From positions 33,729,583-33,793,582 of the forward strand of contig NC_086253.1 in the NCBI RefSeq assembly GCF_021018805.1: a stretch of 64,000 nucleotides of DNA, read 5' to 3'. This stretch comes from Prinia subflava (taxonomy: Eukaryota > Chordata > Aves > Passeriformes > Cisticolidae). Below, in pieces: positions 12,301 through 23,900 of this stretch. Position 1 is the first letter of the stretch; each line of letters starts with the position of its first letter. The notes below the pieces were generated by a model, which made no database searches, had not been told where the DNA came from, and saw nothing but the letters and a program-made list of their open reading frames with translations. The position numbers and the translations under genes were made by a program.

Positions 12301-15137
12301 GAGGCCAGGATTTCAGCCCTGTGTTGCAAATGGATACATATACATCTGTGCTGGGGAGTTGGAAATCACTGTCATGGAATTGGTGAGAAGATCCATAAAC
12401 CAAACTTCAAACTTTAAAACACAATGGTGCCAACTCTGTAGGCAGAATAATTACTAGTCATAAATTATGAATGTTTTTGGGTTTTGTTTTTTTTTTTGTC
12501 TCAGAGATGTATGCAGGAATCTCACTGCTGGAGTGGTTACAGTGTCAAACACAGGGAAATCAGAACGCCATGCTGTTAAAATGGAAAAGGTAGAAAGCTT
12601 TGAAATTGTGCTGATGAGAGATACAAAACTTTTTGTCTTTGCAAACAAGGGATTTGCCTCTCTTCCAGGTTCTCTAACATTTTTCTCTCTCATTTTTCAG
12701 GTGCTAAACACAAATTTAGAAAGTAAGTTTAACAGATGTGCACATTTATGGAAATTTTTTTGTACATTTCTATAGAACTTAACTAAACAATACATGTCTT
12801 TAGATAATTAATTGCACAAAGCAGGCAAGGCATTTTAAAAACATGTTTTTAGTAGACTCCATTAACTTATGACCTTTTGAAAAAGTATGTGAAGAAACAA
12901 TCAGGTCATTCCTTGCCAAAGTAAAGAGTACAGGATTCTTGAGGGAGGGCTACTGCTTGGCCTCTCTGAGAATAGGTAGAAGTTTGTCTCTGGCTGCAGC
13001 ATCCACCAAGTTTTATATATAGAACAAACCATATATTCACTCTCCATACAAGTAACTGCTAAATACTTTTCATTAGAATGATTGTTGAGTTAACCATCTT
13101 AATTTTATTTTTTTGAGTCACAACAGTTATTAGCATAAAGAGTTAAAAAATCCATCAGATACTCATGGAAGTTTCTAAACAAAGGTTAAATCTGAAAATA
13201 CTAATTCTGTATGGTGTACATTTGTGAAACTGAGTAGAAACTTTAAGTCTGGTTAAGGTCAGCTTTACTTCTTAGTTTCAAAGCTACTGTGGGATCTGAA
13301 ACAGGAGCTAAGGCCCCATTTTCCAGAAATAGAGGGAGACAAAGGAAATCGCTTTCTGGAAATAAAACCCTCTAATAGTAATAAAGACCTCATTGGAGCA
13401 GAAAGATGCAACTCATTCTTCCCTGTGCCTGTTGGACTGAGTTGGTTTTCCCTAGTGTTTGTGAGGTCTGTGAGAAATGTTTGGATAAGATCTTTTGGTG
13501 CTGTTCCCAGAACATGGTTCATGTGATATCAAAGAATCCTGATGTTTTGCCAGGGACCTTTTTGTCAGCAGGAATTTAGAGGCTGGGCCTGCAAAGAGTT
13601 GGCTGAGCTGCAATACAAAGAAAACTCCTGAGCAACCTATTCTGGCAGGCCATCTTCAGTCAAAGGCCACCAGGGAGCTGTGCCAGCAGGTCCCACCCAA
13701 AAGGAAAATGAGCAAAAGAGAGACAAGTGACAGTTTTAACTTCTGCAACACTGCGGAGCTGAAGCTGAAACATCAGTTGTCCAGGCTACAGATTTACACT
13801 GAAATATGAATTACTCAGATAACTAAATGAGGTCATTTTAACCTTTCCTAAAGCCAGACTGTCCTTGTCTTGAAGCTGGGACATCAAAGAGATGAAGACC
13901 AGACTGATGTGCAATTATTATATTCCTTCAACTGCAAGAATTAGTGACTCAAGCTGCCTGAGAAGTGAAAAAGAGGGATTTTAACTGACCTCACTTAAAT
14001 ACTATTTCAGCAGCATTTAGATATGGGTTTAAATTGGTAGTTTCCAATCTTTTTTTTCCATCATCCATAAGTTTTCTTCACTGAAAAGGCAGTCCTGGAT
14101 TAATGGGAGGTAAACATACTGACAAATTTCTTCACTACTTCCATTCACCTCATGAAGTTCTGGAATTACAGACAGCATGTTTTGACTTAATCTCCCACTG
14201 CAGTGCACAGTACTTACTTTGGGTGCATTTTGCCACCACGTGCTTACAATATACAAAAGATGAGAAGGAAGCAGGTTTTGCAGAAGCCTTATATTTGTAG
14301 TGACGACCTATTAGGTAAATTTGCACCCTTCCTGCTTAGTGAAGATGAAAAGGTGTAAAACAATATCCTAATGGATCAAGTTTATACAGTTTCTCTCAGC
14401 TCACAAAATATTGTGCTTACCGATGAATATATTAGGTAACAACTGTTAGAAATCTGAGAAGCTATTTTGTCCAACTTTGTCTTCCATTTTTAATTATTAT
14501 TATGCCACTAATTTCTGTATTGATTTCACTCCTTAGTTCTGGTATCAGGAAGAATAGGTGAGTGTTCTGGGGTCATAGCCATAATTAAGGCCACTTTTTA
14601 ATTGCTTAATTTAATGTGCTTGGCTTTACTGTGAGCATTTTATCTGACCTGCTGTAGGTATTCTCAGCCCTGTGTTCATTTGACATGATTCACTTTGGTT
14701 TTTCTCAGCCATCACTGCATCTGGTCAACAAACAGATCAGCTGAAGAAGTTATTACAAGTGCATGTGTATACATAGACAAAATATTTTATACATCCCTTA
14801 TGCCTAGAGGTATATTTAGTATTAAGGTTCACTGACCACCACCAATGCCACTTAAATGTAAGTAAATGTGCTAAGATTGAGAAAAAGGTACATATTTTTA
14901 ATTACATATAAATGAGATAGAAAAGTGCAGACAAATCTGTAGAAAAGTTTTTGAGCTTGTGACTGACTTGCCACATGGTCTGCTCTCCTTAGATCAGTGG
15001 GTTTATGCCATGTACACCATGTCTCTGAGTTCAGTGTGCAAGCCTCTGCCTTCTTGAAACCAGCCCATCTATCTTCTTTCTAACATTACTATCTTGACTT
15101 ACAATGGCCCCTATGTGGTGCTTTCCTGATACACTGG
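6331..15137. other. Long AT-rich gene-free stretch
   Basis: Nearly 9 kb with no recognisable exon, RNA gene or clear repeat. The open frame at 7892-8224 is rich in hydrophobic residues because the plus strand is T-rich there; it does not look like a gene. ORFs near 10356-10712, 12467-12775 and 13265-13522 were read and match no family I know. Confidence 0.5.
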
Positions 15138-15139
15138 AG

Positions 15140-15190
15140 AAAATCAATTGTATCATACACAGAAACAAAAATACAAATACAATTGATTTT
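15140..15190. repeat. Perfect 14-bp inverted repeat, 23-nt spacer
   Basis: AAAATCAATTGTAT at 15140-15153 is matched by its exact reverse complement at 15177-15190. Just downstream, ATGCAAAGT (near 15246) and ACTTTGCAT (near 15280) form a second inverted pair. The AT-rich composition makes a chance origin possible; an eroded DNA transposon is another option. Confidence 0.5.
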
Positions 15191-16222
15191 TTATCCAACA
15201 AAATGTTTGATACAAAATCAGTTCTATCAAACATAGAAATTGGAATGCAAAGTATTACTTTTTCTAAATTTAAATACACTTTGCATCTTAAAAAGTGACT
15301 GCTATATTATGAAAAAGTTTGAGTGGTAATTGCATGACACTACCCAGAAATCATTAGCACAGTAAAGATTACATACTATCTTATCTAAATAAGTAGCTAA
15401 AAATTCATATTCTCAATTTGCTGGTTCCCTCCGCCAAACATTAACACCTACCAAATAAAATATTGTGAAATGTTATTCCAGTGTTTCTTGAAAAGGTTGA
15501 AACTAAAACAAAGTATCCAGGATTGCTGCTTAAGATACCTGAACATCAGATTTTCTATGACTATGGAAAACATAATTGTTTTGTTATTAAAAAACAAAAA
15601 AGTTCTCTCAGAGAGAGAACTTCTAAGGGAAAAGGTTGGAAGAAAACGAAATAACAAATTAATTTTTTCTGGAGCTTTACCTGGGCCTCCAAGGATATGT
15701 CACTGTCTTCCTACAGCTCAAGAACTCCTGATCCAGTCCATTTCCCTTGCCCAAGAACAGGTTCAATTACAATAAGCCAATGTCAACATAATTGTCTAGC
15801 CTGCCTTGTAGCATCTTCGTCACCAGAGTTCTTTACTTTCCAAAGTAATATATTCCAGTGTTTCACTGTCACTATGGTTGAACAAACAGCTCACGTTTTT
15901 GTTTTGTTTTCTCCCTAGTGTCTTATTTAAACTTCCAGTGCTCCATCTAAGGGACATTAATTATTGTCCTTTTCACTTAGACAGATTGTCCCTTTCCTCT
16001 TGAAAGCAAACTTTCACTTTACTGAGGATTCCTGACCTCAGTCCTCTCATTTCTAGGCTCTGTTCTATCATTAGAAGTCATTGTCTTCTATATCTTTATC
16101 TTGTTTGTTTGAGCTCCCTCCACCTTTAAGTGTGATTTCCAAATCTAAATAGCATGTAATTACTCAACGTCTGAAAACAGAATTCCTATTTATTCATCTC
16201 ACAAGGCTTGGTGGGTTGTTGC

Positions 16223-16225
<3 letters not shown>

Positions 16226-16278
<53 letters not shown>
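16226..16278. repeat. Uninterrupted 53-bp poly(T) tract
   Basis: Fifty-three consecutive T residues. Read on the minus strand this is a poly(A) tail, and an AATAAA occurs on that strand in the 60 or so bases before it (the TTTATT near 16336 on the plus strand). This could be the tail of a retroposed sequence lying to the right in minus orientation, but no coding remnant was recognised there. Confidence 0.8.
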
Positions 16279-16281
<3 letters not shown>

Positions 16282-16604
16282 ATGGCACAGAATCAGCAAC
16301 GTGTTGATCTTAATCTCTTCACCTCCTAGGGGGTTTTATTATTGATTATTGTACTATATTAAATAATCATTGAAGTGCTGTTCCTTAACACTAGTATCAA
16401 AATAATATTAGATATGTTTATCTGACAGACATTTTAAATTACTACTTTTTCTAAATTTAAGTTTGAAAATTACTGAAGAATGAGCCAGACTTGTACTGCT
16501 TGACAATTACATATGACACCAGAAGTGGATTTCAAGTCATGATGGAAAATGGGTAAACTCCTGAATATGTTCCTCTTTTTTCTTACATGAATGGTACACT
16601 CCAG

Positions 16605-16670
16605 AACCATCAAATTCTTCTACCATGTCACTCGGTCAAAAAGGAAAAATGAGGAAGCTGGCTAATGCTG
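16605..16670 (+). other. Exon-like segment A (unassigned)
   Basis: A pyrimidine-rich stretch ends in ACTCCAG before 16605, and a strong donor (GCTG then GTAAGG) follows 16670. The segment contains ATG at 16625 and reads MSLGQKGKMRKLANA, ending in phase 1. Joined to segment B it would continue EVDDDHSTLD and stop at 17104. No protein family recognised. The evidence is splice consensus and an open frame only. Confidence 0.2.
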
Positions 16671-17071
16671 GTAAGGTAACTTCACGAAATGCAAAGAATA
16701 AGTTAATAGATTCTGTGCTTCTGCTGATAAGTCAAGGATTTATAATGTTTGTAAAAATTACTTCAACTTATCTTTTTAAAAAAAATTACTCCCATGTAAT
16801 TTTTGTCCACTCATTTGCATCCTTTCACTGTGATAAAACCATGGTCAGTCATCTTGCCAGGTTTTTGCTACTTTAAATAATGACACAAATATTTCTACTT
16901 ATATGTTCTCATCTTCTGTATCGAAAATGAGCAGGAATGTTGGGCTCTCATCAACAAGGAGTTGCATGATTTATTTGAAATTAGGCTTTGTTTTATGTCA
17001 TCTTTAGTAAGCAGTGCACGGGACTCTGGTTTTAGGTATGACTATTTGTGAATGACTCCCTCTTTTCCCAG

Positions 17072-17158
17072 CTGAAGTAGATGATGACCATTCCACTCTG
17101 GACTAAAAATCCGAACACTGTGACACAAACAACACAAGGAGGCCCTGGACTGAAGAAG
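17072..17158 (+). other. Exon-like segment B (unassigned)
   Basis: The segment follows a TCTTTTCCCAG acceptor and precedes an AAG GTACAAG donor. It contains tandem ATGs at 17081 and 17084; that frame is open to the donor in phase 0 and reads TIPLWTKNPNTVTQ near its start. It could be a 5' non-coding or first coding exon of the candidate small gene ending at 19952. Confidence 0.25.
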
Positions 17159-18077
17159 GTACAAGCATCAAACAAAATAAAGAGCTTTAGTGAAATTTAA
17201 TGATACATGCAGCCAGGCATCTTCAACTACCCAGTGAGATCTCAGTAGGAGGTGACATGATTCCAGTGGCTATACTTATATCACAATAAGACTTAGAAGA
17301 ATTTTAGTATTTTTAATGCATGAACAGTAGCAAGGAGAGACAGCTGAGAGAAGTAATGCATGCCATTTATTTAGAGCTACTGGAAGACCAGTCAACTGTC
17401 TCATGATCTTGCCAAGCCTAACAGCTCACATGGTGATCTCTGATGAATTTTGTTTAAACAGAGAACTTCATGAAATGATACACTGAAATAAAACTATGAA
17501 AAAACTATTATATAGTCTATTTTAATGGAGTTGCCTATATCAGCACCACCTTCAACTGAAACTCATAATATTCCATTAAATACCTGCCTACATCATTCAA
17601 AAGGCTGGCAGAAATAGCAATACCACAGTTACCGACTCAGATACATCCCATGGAGTGACCCATGATGCCTAATGGATTCTGTCAGCCATGTTTTAGAACC
17701 TTAAGTTAGATGACTTCAAGTAGGATACCTTAGTTAGGATGCAGCCAAGCCTTCAGTAGTAACTTGGCCATTTTGCTGAAAACACAAGCAGTATCGTACA
17801 GGAATGAACTTACCTCTCATTACTCAGTATTTGCATGCCTGGCTTTAGTTCAGGAGCGTCAGCCAGTGTGTCTTCTTATTTTTGCTATTCAAGGCAAAAA
17901 ACCTCCACTTTCAAGAGCATTATGCATTCATGGCTTTTGATTTTTTTTAATAGAGCCAGTCCTTGAACAGAGACAGAAGCTGCTAGGTGCAGGTTCCATA
18001 TTTTGCCAAGGCCATGATTTAAAATTTCACTGCAATCTTACCTGTTACAGGCTTTTGAATAGAAGATAAAGCACCTG

Positions 18078-19952
18078 ATGAAGAGCATGTCTGCACACCA
18101 CCTTTGGAGGAAGAGGCAGAGTGAAAAGGCACAAGTTCTTAGAAAACAGTATCAGTTAAGGTAAGTGGGAAAGTAAAAGGTGTTTGAAAGCACAGTCAGC
18201 CTAAGGAACTTGGTTTGAGTTATAAAAAATTGAAGAATGACATTTTTATATTCATCAGGTAATTCCATTTAAAATCTGTGCCTTATTTAGTAAAAAGGAA
18301 AACTCGAAATGTATTTGGGGCACATTTTATGTATCTTTATTTGCAGATTTTCTTTGGCCGTAAAGCTCAAGGAGGAGCCTTACCAAGTGGCAGGTATACT
18401 AACATGACCTTAACTCGCTAACAACTTTTTCCTACTGAGCTTTTTGACTAAACTTCTGTCTCAAAGTTGTATTTCAAAAATAGGAGGAGATTTTTTTTAA
18501 AATCCTTCATCCAGCAACAGAATTGATGCAGAAATGTTTCTGGGTACTCTCAGGACATTTCTCTTCTGAGGAATCTGCAAGATTTGAATCATTATGAGTA
18601 GGTTTTAAATTTCTTTTCTGTTTAACTTAATTCTAAATTTTAGCAGCCTTTTACAGTTGGCAGTTACTGAAGCTGCAGTTCAGCTACTCTGGTACACTTC
18701 ACAAAGTCAAGCCTTTTAAATCTGTGATGCTTTCTTCTCTGCTACTGCACCTCATACCAGCAAGTACAGATGAAAAGTCATTAAATACAAGACAGGGGGT
18801 TGTAAGCAAAAAAAAAAATTAATTAATATGAGACTCATCTTTGATCTGCTTCACCCAAACCATTTATTTTCTCTGTGGCAACAGCCACAAGCGTGTGACA
18901 AAACATTTGGGATTTTTCTAAAGAAAAGTTTACATATTTAAAATGTCACTTTTCAAGAAATCATCATATTTTATTCTTAAGCAGGTTTCAAAAGCGCAGA
19001 GCATGTTTACAGGAAAACAAATCTTGCAGCTGTAAAGCTTCATCAGACAATGATTAAATACCCCCCCCACAGAGAGCACGGCCAAAAGTTGCACAGGGTA
19101 AGAGTGGACACACCTCTGTTAACTTACCTGGTCTGGCAGCTTTGGAAAGGAGCAAGTCCATCTTCTGAAGTGGAGTCTGGACTACTCTGGTATGATAATC
19201 ACTACATCTATCACATGTTCTTTACATAAAACAATCCAGAAGAACCTTTACAGTTTACTACAAATACTTGGTTAAAAACTGTTACTACAAATATTAGATT
19301 GTTTAAATTCCCCTCTTTAATTAAGAGGGGAAAGACTCAAAATTATTCTTACCTTCTATTGCTACATAAAATGTAATCATACTGTAGATGAATTTGCCAT
19401 GCTGGTGCATACTATCATTAGATTGCAGATTACTGGACTGAAAATCATAGCCAAAGTATATATTTTTATTTAGAAAATCTCAATTGTCTGTTTCCATATC
19501 AATTCATGTATTATTCAACATTTCCAAGTTTTATGAAATTAATACAAATACTTCTTCACCAGTGCAGAAATTCTGATGATCTGATACTCAGAAATACAAA
19601 ATCATTTATCATATTTTAAAGCCCTCCCCAAAGCCATATATTAGTGACATTATCTCCTATGTCCCAGCTCGACTGGTTAACTTGTACAACTTACTGTGTT
19701 CAACTGGCAGTTGTTTGTTATCTAACTATTACACCCTTGGGAAAAAATATATTTAGTTTTTTTCTTATATACTTTACTATCTATCTGTATTTGAGTATGT
19801 TCTTGTTATCTGTTCACAGGAAAAAAGCTTGGGATCCATTTGAACATGAGGATACAATTTATCCAGTTTATGAAGAAGTACGTTATATTATGACCATCAA
19901 ACTCCAGCTGCTGGAGGAAAAGGCAAAAGCAATCTTACTTAGAGGCATATAA
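18078..19952 (+). CDS. Candidate two-exon small protein, 71 aa, not recognised
   Basis: Two segments with good splice sites join in frame: 18051-18160 (acceptor CCTGTTACAG, donor TTAAG then GTAAGTGGG) and 19820-19952 (acceptor TTGTTATCTGTTCACAG). Translation from the ATG at 18078 gives 71 residues, with the Arg codon at residue 28 split across the junction. The N-terminal half is basic (HHLWRKRQSEKAQVLRKQ). The C-terminal half has an acidic aromatic stretch (AWDPFEHEDTIYPVYEEVR) and an amphipathic end (KLQLLEEKAKAILL). If a weaker acceptor at 18062 is used, segment B (17081-17158) joins in phase 0 and extends the protein to 102 residues. With the stronger acceptor at 18050 all upstream frames stop at once, which argues for the short form. 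No signal peptide, membrane segment or known domain is seen. An ATTAAA lies about 60 bases after the stop. It may equally be a non-coding RNA or a chance open frame. Confidence 0.25.
19308..19332. repeat. Small perfect hairpin, 10-bp arms
   Basis: TTCCCCTCTT at 19308-19317 and its reverse complement AAGAGGGGAA at 19323-19332 flank a 5-base loop. It lies in the presumed intron of the candidate small gene. No T-run or known RNA context is attached. Confidence 0.6.
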
Positions 19953-20719
19953 AACTGATTATACTGGCACTACTTCTTTCTCATCTTTCTCCAGTAATAG
20001 ATGGCATGTTACCATTAAACATTCTCAGTGCAAAATTTCTGCATAGGCAATAATGTAGGAATGCAGTGGGCTGCAACTCTACTACATTTTTAATGCAAGT
20101 AGTACATATCTAGTACATCTCTAATTTTGATATTATCTTGGTTTTATTTGAGAAACGATGGGGTTTTTTTCTTTTAAACAGAATATTGAGGATTTGAACT
20201 TTGCTATCTGATGAGGTCAAAAAGAGCCTTGGAATAATTCTGTCTGCCCAGCAGCAGCTGACAGGCTAGGGATTATGCAAACCACTGCCTCTGCCCTGCT
20301 TTGTCCCTGCACTGCAGGGCAGGATCCATGATCCTGGTTACCAATCCCTCCCTCTGTCAGCCACCAGGCTATCCAGGCTATTTTAATGGATCCAATAAAG
20401 CATTCCTCAGACAATTAACGGCATTCCTCAAGGCCAGAAAAATACATAATCCAGAGAGGATAGGGTCAAAGATAGTCACAGAACAAGAAAAGGGAACTAA
20501 GTAAATAGCAGTACCAGGTAATTTTTATGTGAATAGAAATTTGGGGGACTTGCACTGTTGTTCACCACAGGTTCTGTTGTTTACTCTAGACTTCTAATGT
20601 CATTCCCACCACTGATACCCTATGCATTGTTAACCTTAAACAACAAGAAAGCAGTATCTACAGACAAGTCTGAGATTCTGCTTCTGTAGCACAACTGAAA
20701 CACCTGTGGGCAAATGAAT

Positions 20720-20965
20720 TCACAACCTCCATCTCATTAAAAATAAACAAGAGAAAACCAACCGAAACTAATCAAAAAAATGCACACAAAACCCCTAAAC
20801 CAACAACAACAAACTGACAACACACAAAAAACCCCAAAACCTCAAGAGCAACTAAGCATACAAAAAAACCAAACAAAAACCCAAACAAACAAACACCACC
20901 ACCACCCCCTCCCCCACCAAAAACAAACAAAAAACCAAACCACAAAAACAACCCAAAGCCAAAAA
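20720..20965. repeat. A/C-rich low-complexity tract
   Basis: The plus strand is almost entirely A and C, with CAACAACAACAAAC and AACAAACAAACACC runs and a CACCACCACC patch. The open frames on both strands here simply reflect this composition. Confidence 0.9.
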
Positions 20966-23900
20966 AATCCCAACTCAATACTGTTCCTCCACTGCCAGCA
21001 AATGCAACTACTGGGACAACCTCATGTTGACCCTATCTGGGCTCTTGTCTCCCAGTTCCTTATTCTTCCTGTATTCCTTACTTGAAGGTTACAGTTGCAA
21101 GTAAATTGCAGTCTTTCCCCCAGAAGTATGAAACAAGTTTACACACCTAAAACTTGTCAGATTTTTATTCATACTGCATATGCATCCAATTTGCCTACCA
21201 CAAAAATCTCAGCCTCACTGATACCACAGGGGGACAAAACGAAGTTTGGGGTGGCATCCACAAACCTTCCATTTCCTAGCCTGACTGGTGACCTGAATAA
21301 AACTTTTCAGTATTAGGTTTTTCCAAGATGTAATTTATACTATGGCTGTCAGGAGTTAAGATAGTAGTTGCCATGGAGCTTTAATCTTTTTTTAGGCTTT
21401 AGTCAAAGGAAGCTGGAAATCAGTATGCTGGGTAGAACCCTGCTCAATAGAATTTTATTCAAATTGAGGCAGGATTTAATCCTAATTTTTCTGCTTAGCA
21501 TTAGTATCAAAGGTTCTAGAATTCATTCTTTTTCTTCTCATTCTCAGGAGATGAACGTTTCCTTTCCAGATTCTTATATTACACTACATTCAACCTAAAA
21601 AGTACCCAAGTTGCTTCCCCTCCATTCCTTCTACTATAAACTGTAACTTTCTTCTAATCTTAATGTGCACAGCTAATCACTGTAGTGAAATTCATTCACC
21701 AGTTCTTCCATTTTCAGTGAAGGCATTCTGTAGGTATATGAAAGCAAAGCTTTAGGGAGGATTTTTTTTCTATGCACACACTAATCTCTATACTGGAAAG
21801 CAGGCCTTTGAAACAGAAATTACAGTTTGAATCTATGTCTGTGCTACTTATAACTCTCTTGATGTGTATTTAAGAAAAAATCCAAAAGCCTGATGTGCAT
21901 CTCTGAGAAGTACAAAACTGGCCATGCTATAGCCAGTAATGCTCTGCTGGAACATAGCTGCAGTAGAACAGAAGTGCAATTCAGTTTAATACTTGCAGTG
22001 AAAACATTAATGGCTGACTTAAAACTGAACTTGCCTATACCAGGTAAATGAAAAGAATGCAGATCTAGGTGGGAAAAACGCAGAATTTGTTAAACTGAGC
22101 TTTTAGAACTCTTACTGACCAAAAATTTAGAAAGGATTCAGATGAAATCTTAACTTGACCTTGAGACTTGGATTCAAAAGCAAATAAGAGCTTCATTTTA
22201 TTAAAAATTTCCCCAAATTTTCACTAAATACAATTGTTTACTGCCCAGCTGTAGTGGCAATGCATAATCCTCAAGCTGTTCCAAAGACTGCAAAGTAATC
22301 AGAAAATTATCACAGGAGAGAATTTCAAACTTCTTTCAACTCTTTCATGGCATGTACTATAAAACAGGCATGATGACAGGAAAAAAAGGAAATAAATCTT
22401 TCCCCTTCTCCAGTAAGTGTGGGACTTGGATACTTGCACATTAATTTCTGTTTCTACCACTGGCAGCAAAATGTCTTACCTACCTGGCATTGGACAGAAA
22501 AATAATTGTGGGTCTGAGTGAAAGCCCTGCTCATCAACTTCAGAGGATCAAATGCAAAGACCTATGGTATATTTTTCAGTCTGAGGTGTCAATATCAAAG
22601 ACTTGCAGAGCTACTGGAGACAAGACCTCTTAATAAAATAAATATATATGCAGATAAGAGGGAGAAAGAACTCCTAACCCTTAATCTGTTGGTGTGGCCA
22701 AACAGCTCATGTTAAGTATGCATTCAGACAAACTTTAGCAGTTTCCTTTAAGCTGAAGTTAGAGATTTTTAAATGAAGAGTCTTTAAAGTTACAAAATGC
22801 CATCTTCTTTAAAAAGGCCTACCTCAGCTCTAAAACGATATCTGAAACAAAGTCCTGATATAAATTCAGGGAAGAAAGGGGCATTTCCCTTACCTCTATT
22901 CTGAACCAGTTTCAAGACCTGTTAGTATCACATTATCATTTCTGAATGTGTAGATTAGTTAAAGCTTGGCAGAGAAATACAGTTAAAACCAGCTTAAATA
23001 CAGAAGTATTATCATAGTGCTGCAGACACCAAGATGGCCTTACAATATAGATGGTAAGTATTAAATTGCTTGTTTCACTTTCTAAACAGTATGCTTTCTC
23101 TTATGTATATTTGTGTTTTACTTTAGAGCTTATTTCATCAAAATTAATCAAACCAGTCCACCGGACAGTGACCAAGAAACCGTCTTGCTCCAATATAGTT
23201 TCTTTAAAATAGCTTATAGGGAACCTTTTGCTGCTGATGAATTTGCATTACTTCAAAAGTGAAAGGCAAAAATAAAACTTAGAAGTGCACCATTTTTCCA
23301 AAAGCTACAAGAAAACAAGATGTAACTAGGCTGAATTAGAATGCAGCATTAATTTTCAAAAGAGGACACAGTTAACTGTGTAGTCACATATACTTCTATC
23401 AACTTCCAAAGTATGCATTGCCCAGATTTTTCTTTTTTGCAAGAAGATAGACTTACTTCATGAACTTCATGAGAGTGAATACATATCATGAAGATGAACT
23501 TTTTAAACAGTATTTACTTTTCATTTTGGCTTCACTAGTGAGGTTCATCCCTTTAAGAAAAGTAACTGAACATTAAGAAGCAGCATAAGAATTATCTACT
23601 TACCTTTCTGATTTCATACTAGCATCTTATGTGCATCTTCAGCAATTACCACTGATCTTCTATGGGAATGGATAGAAACCCACAAAATTTAGGTTTGGTT
23701 AAAAACAAGTGGTGAAAGGCTAAATACCAGATCATATCAGCTCTTTTCTTATGTATGTCTTAACAACCAATTAGCTAGAGCATTTAAAAGAAATAATTGT
23801 AGAAGCACTCGGCATATTTGAGATATGCTGGTAATTTGCAATATAAACTGAACTATTGCTACATTTGACCAATTTCATGTATGAAGCCAAGCAAGTGCCA

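Noticed and set aside
20772..21085. Frames rich in Gly/Phe (minus) or Gln/Asn/Lys/Thr (plus)
   Set aside because: They translate an A/C-only simple tract.
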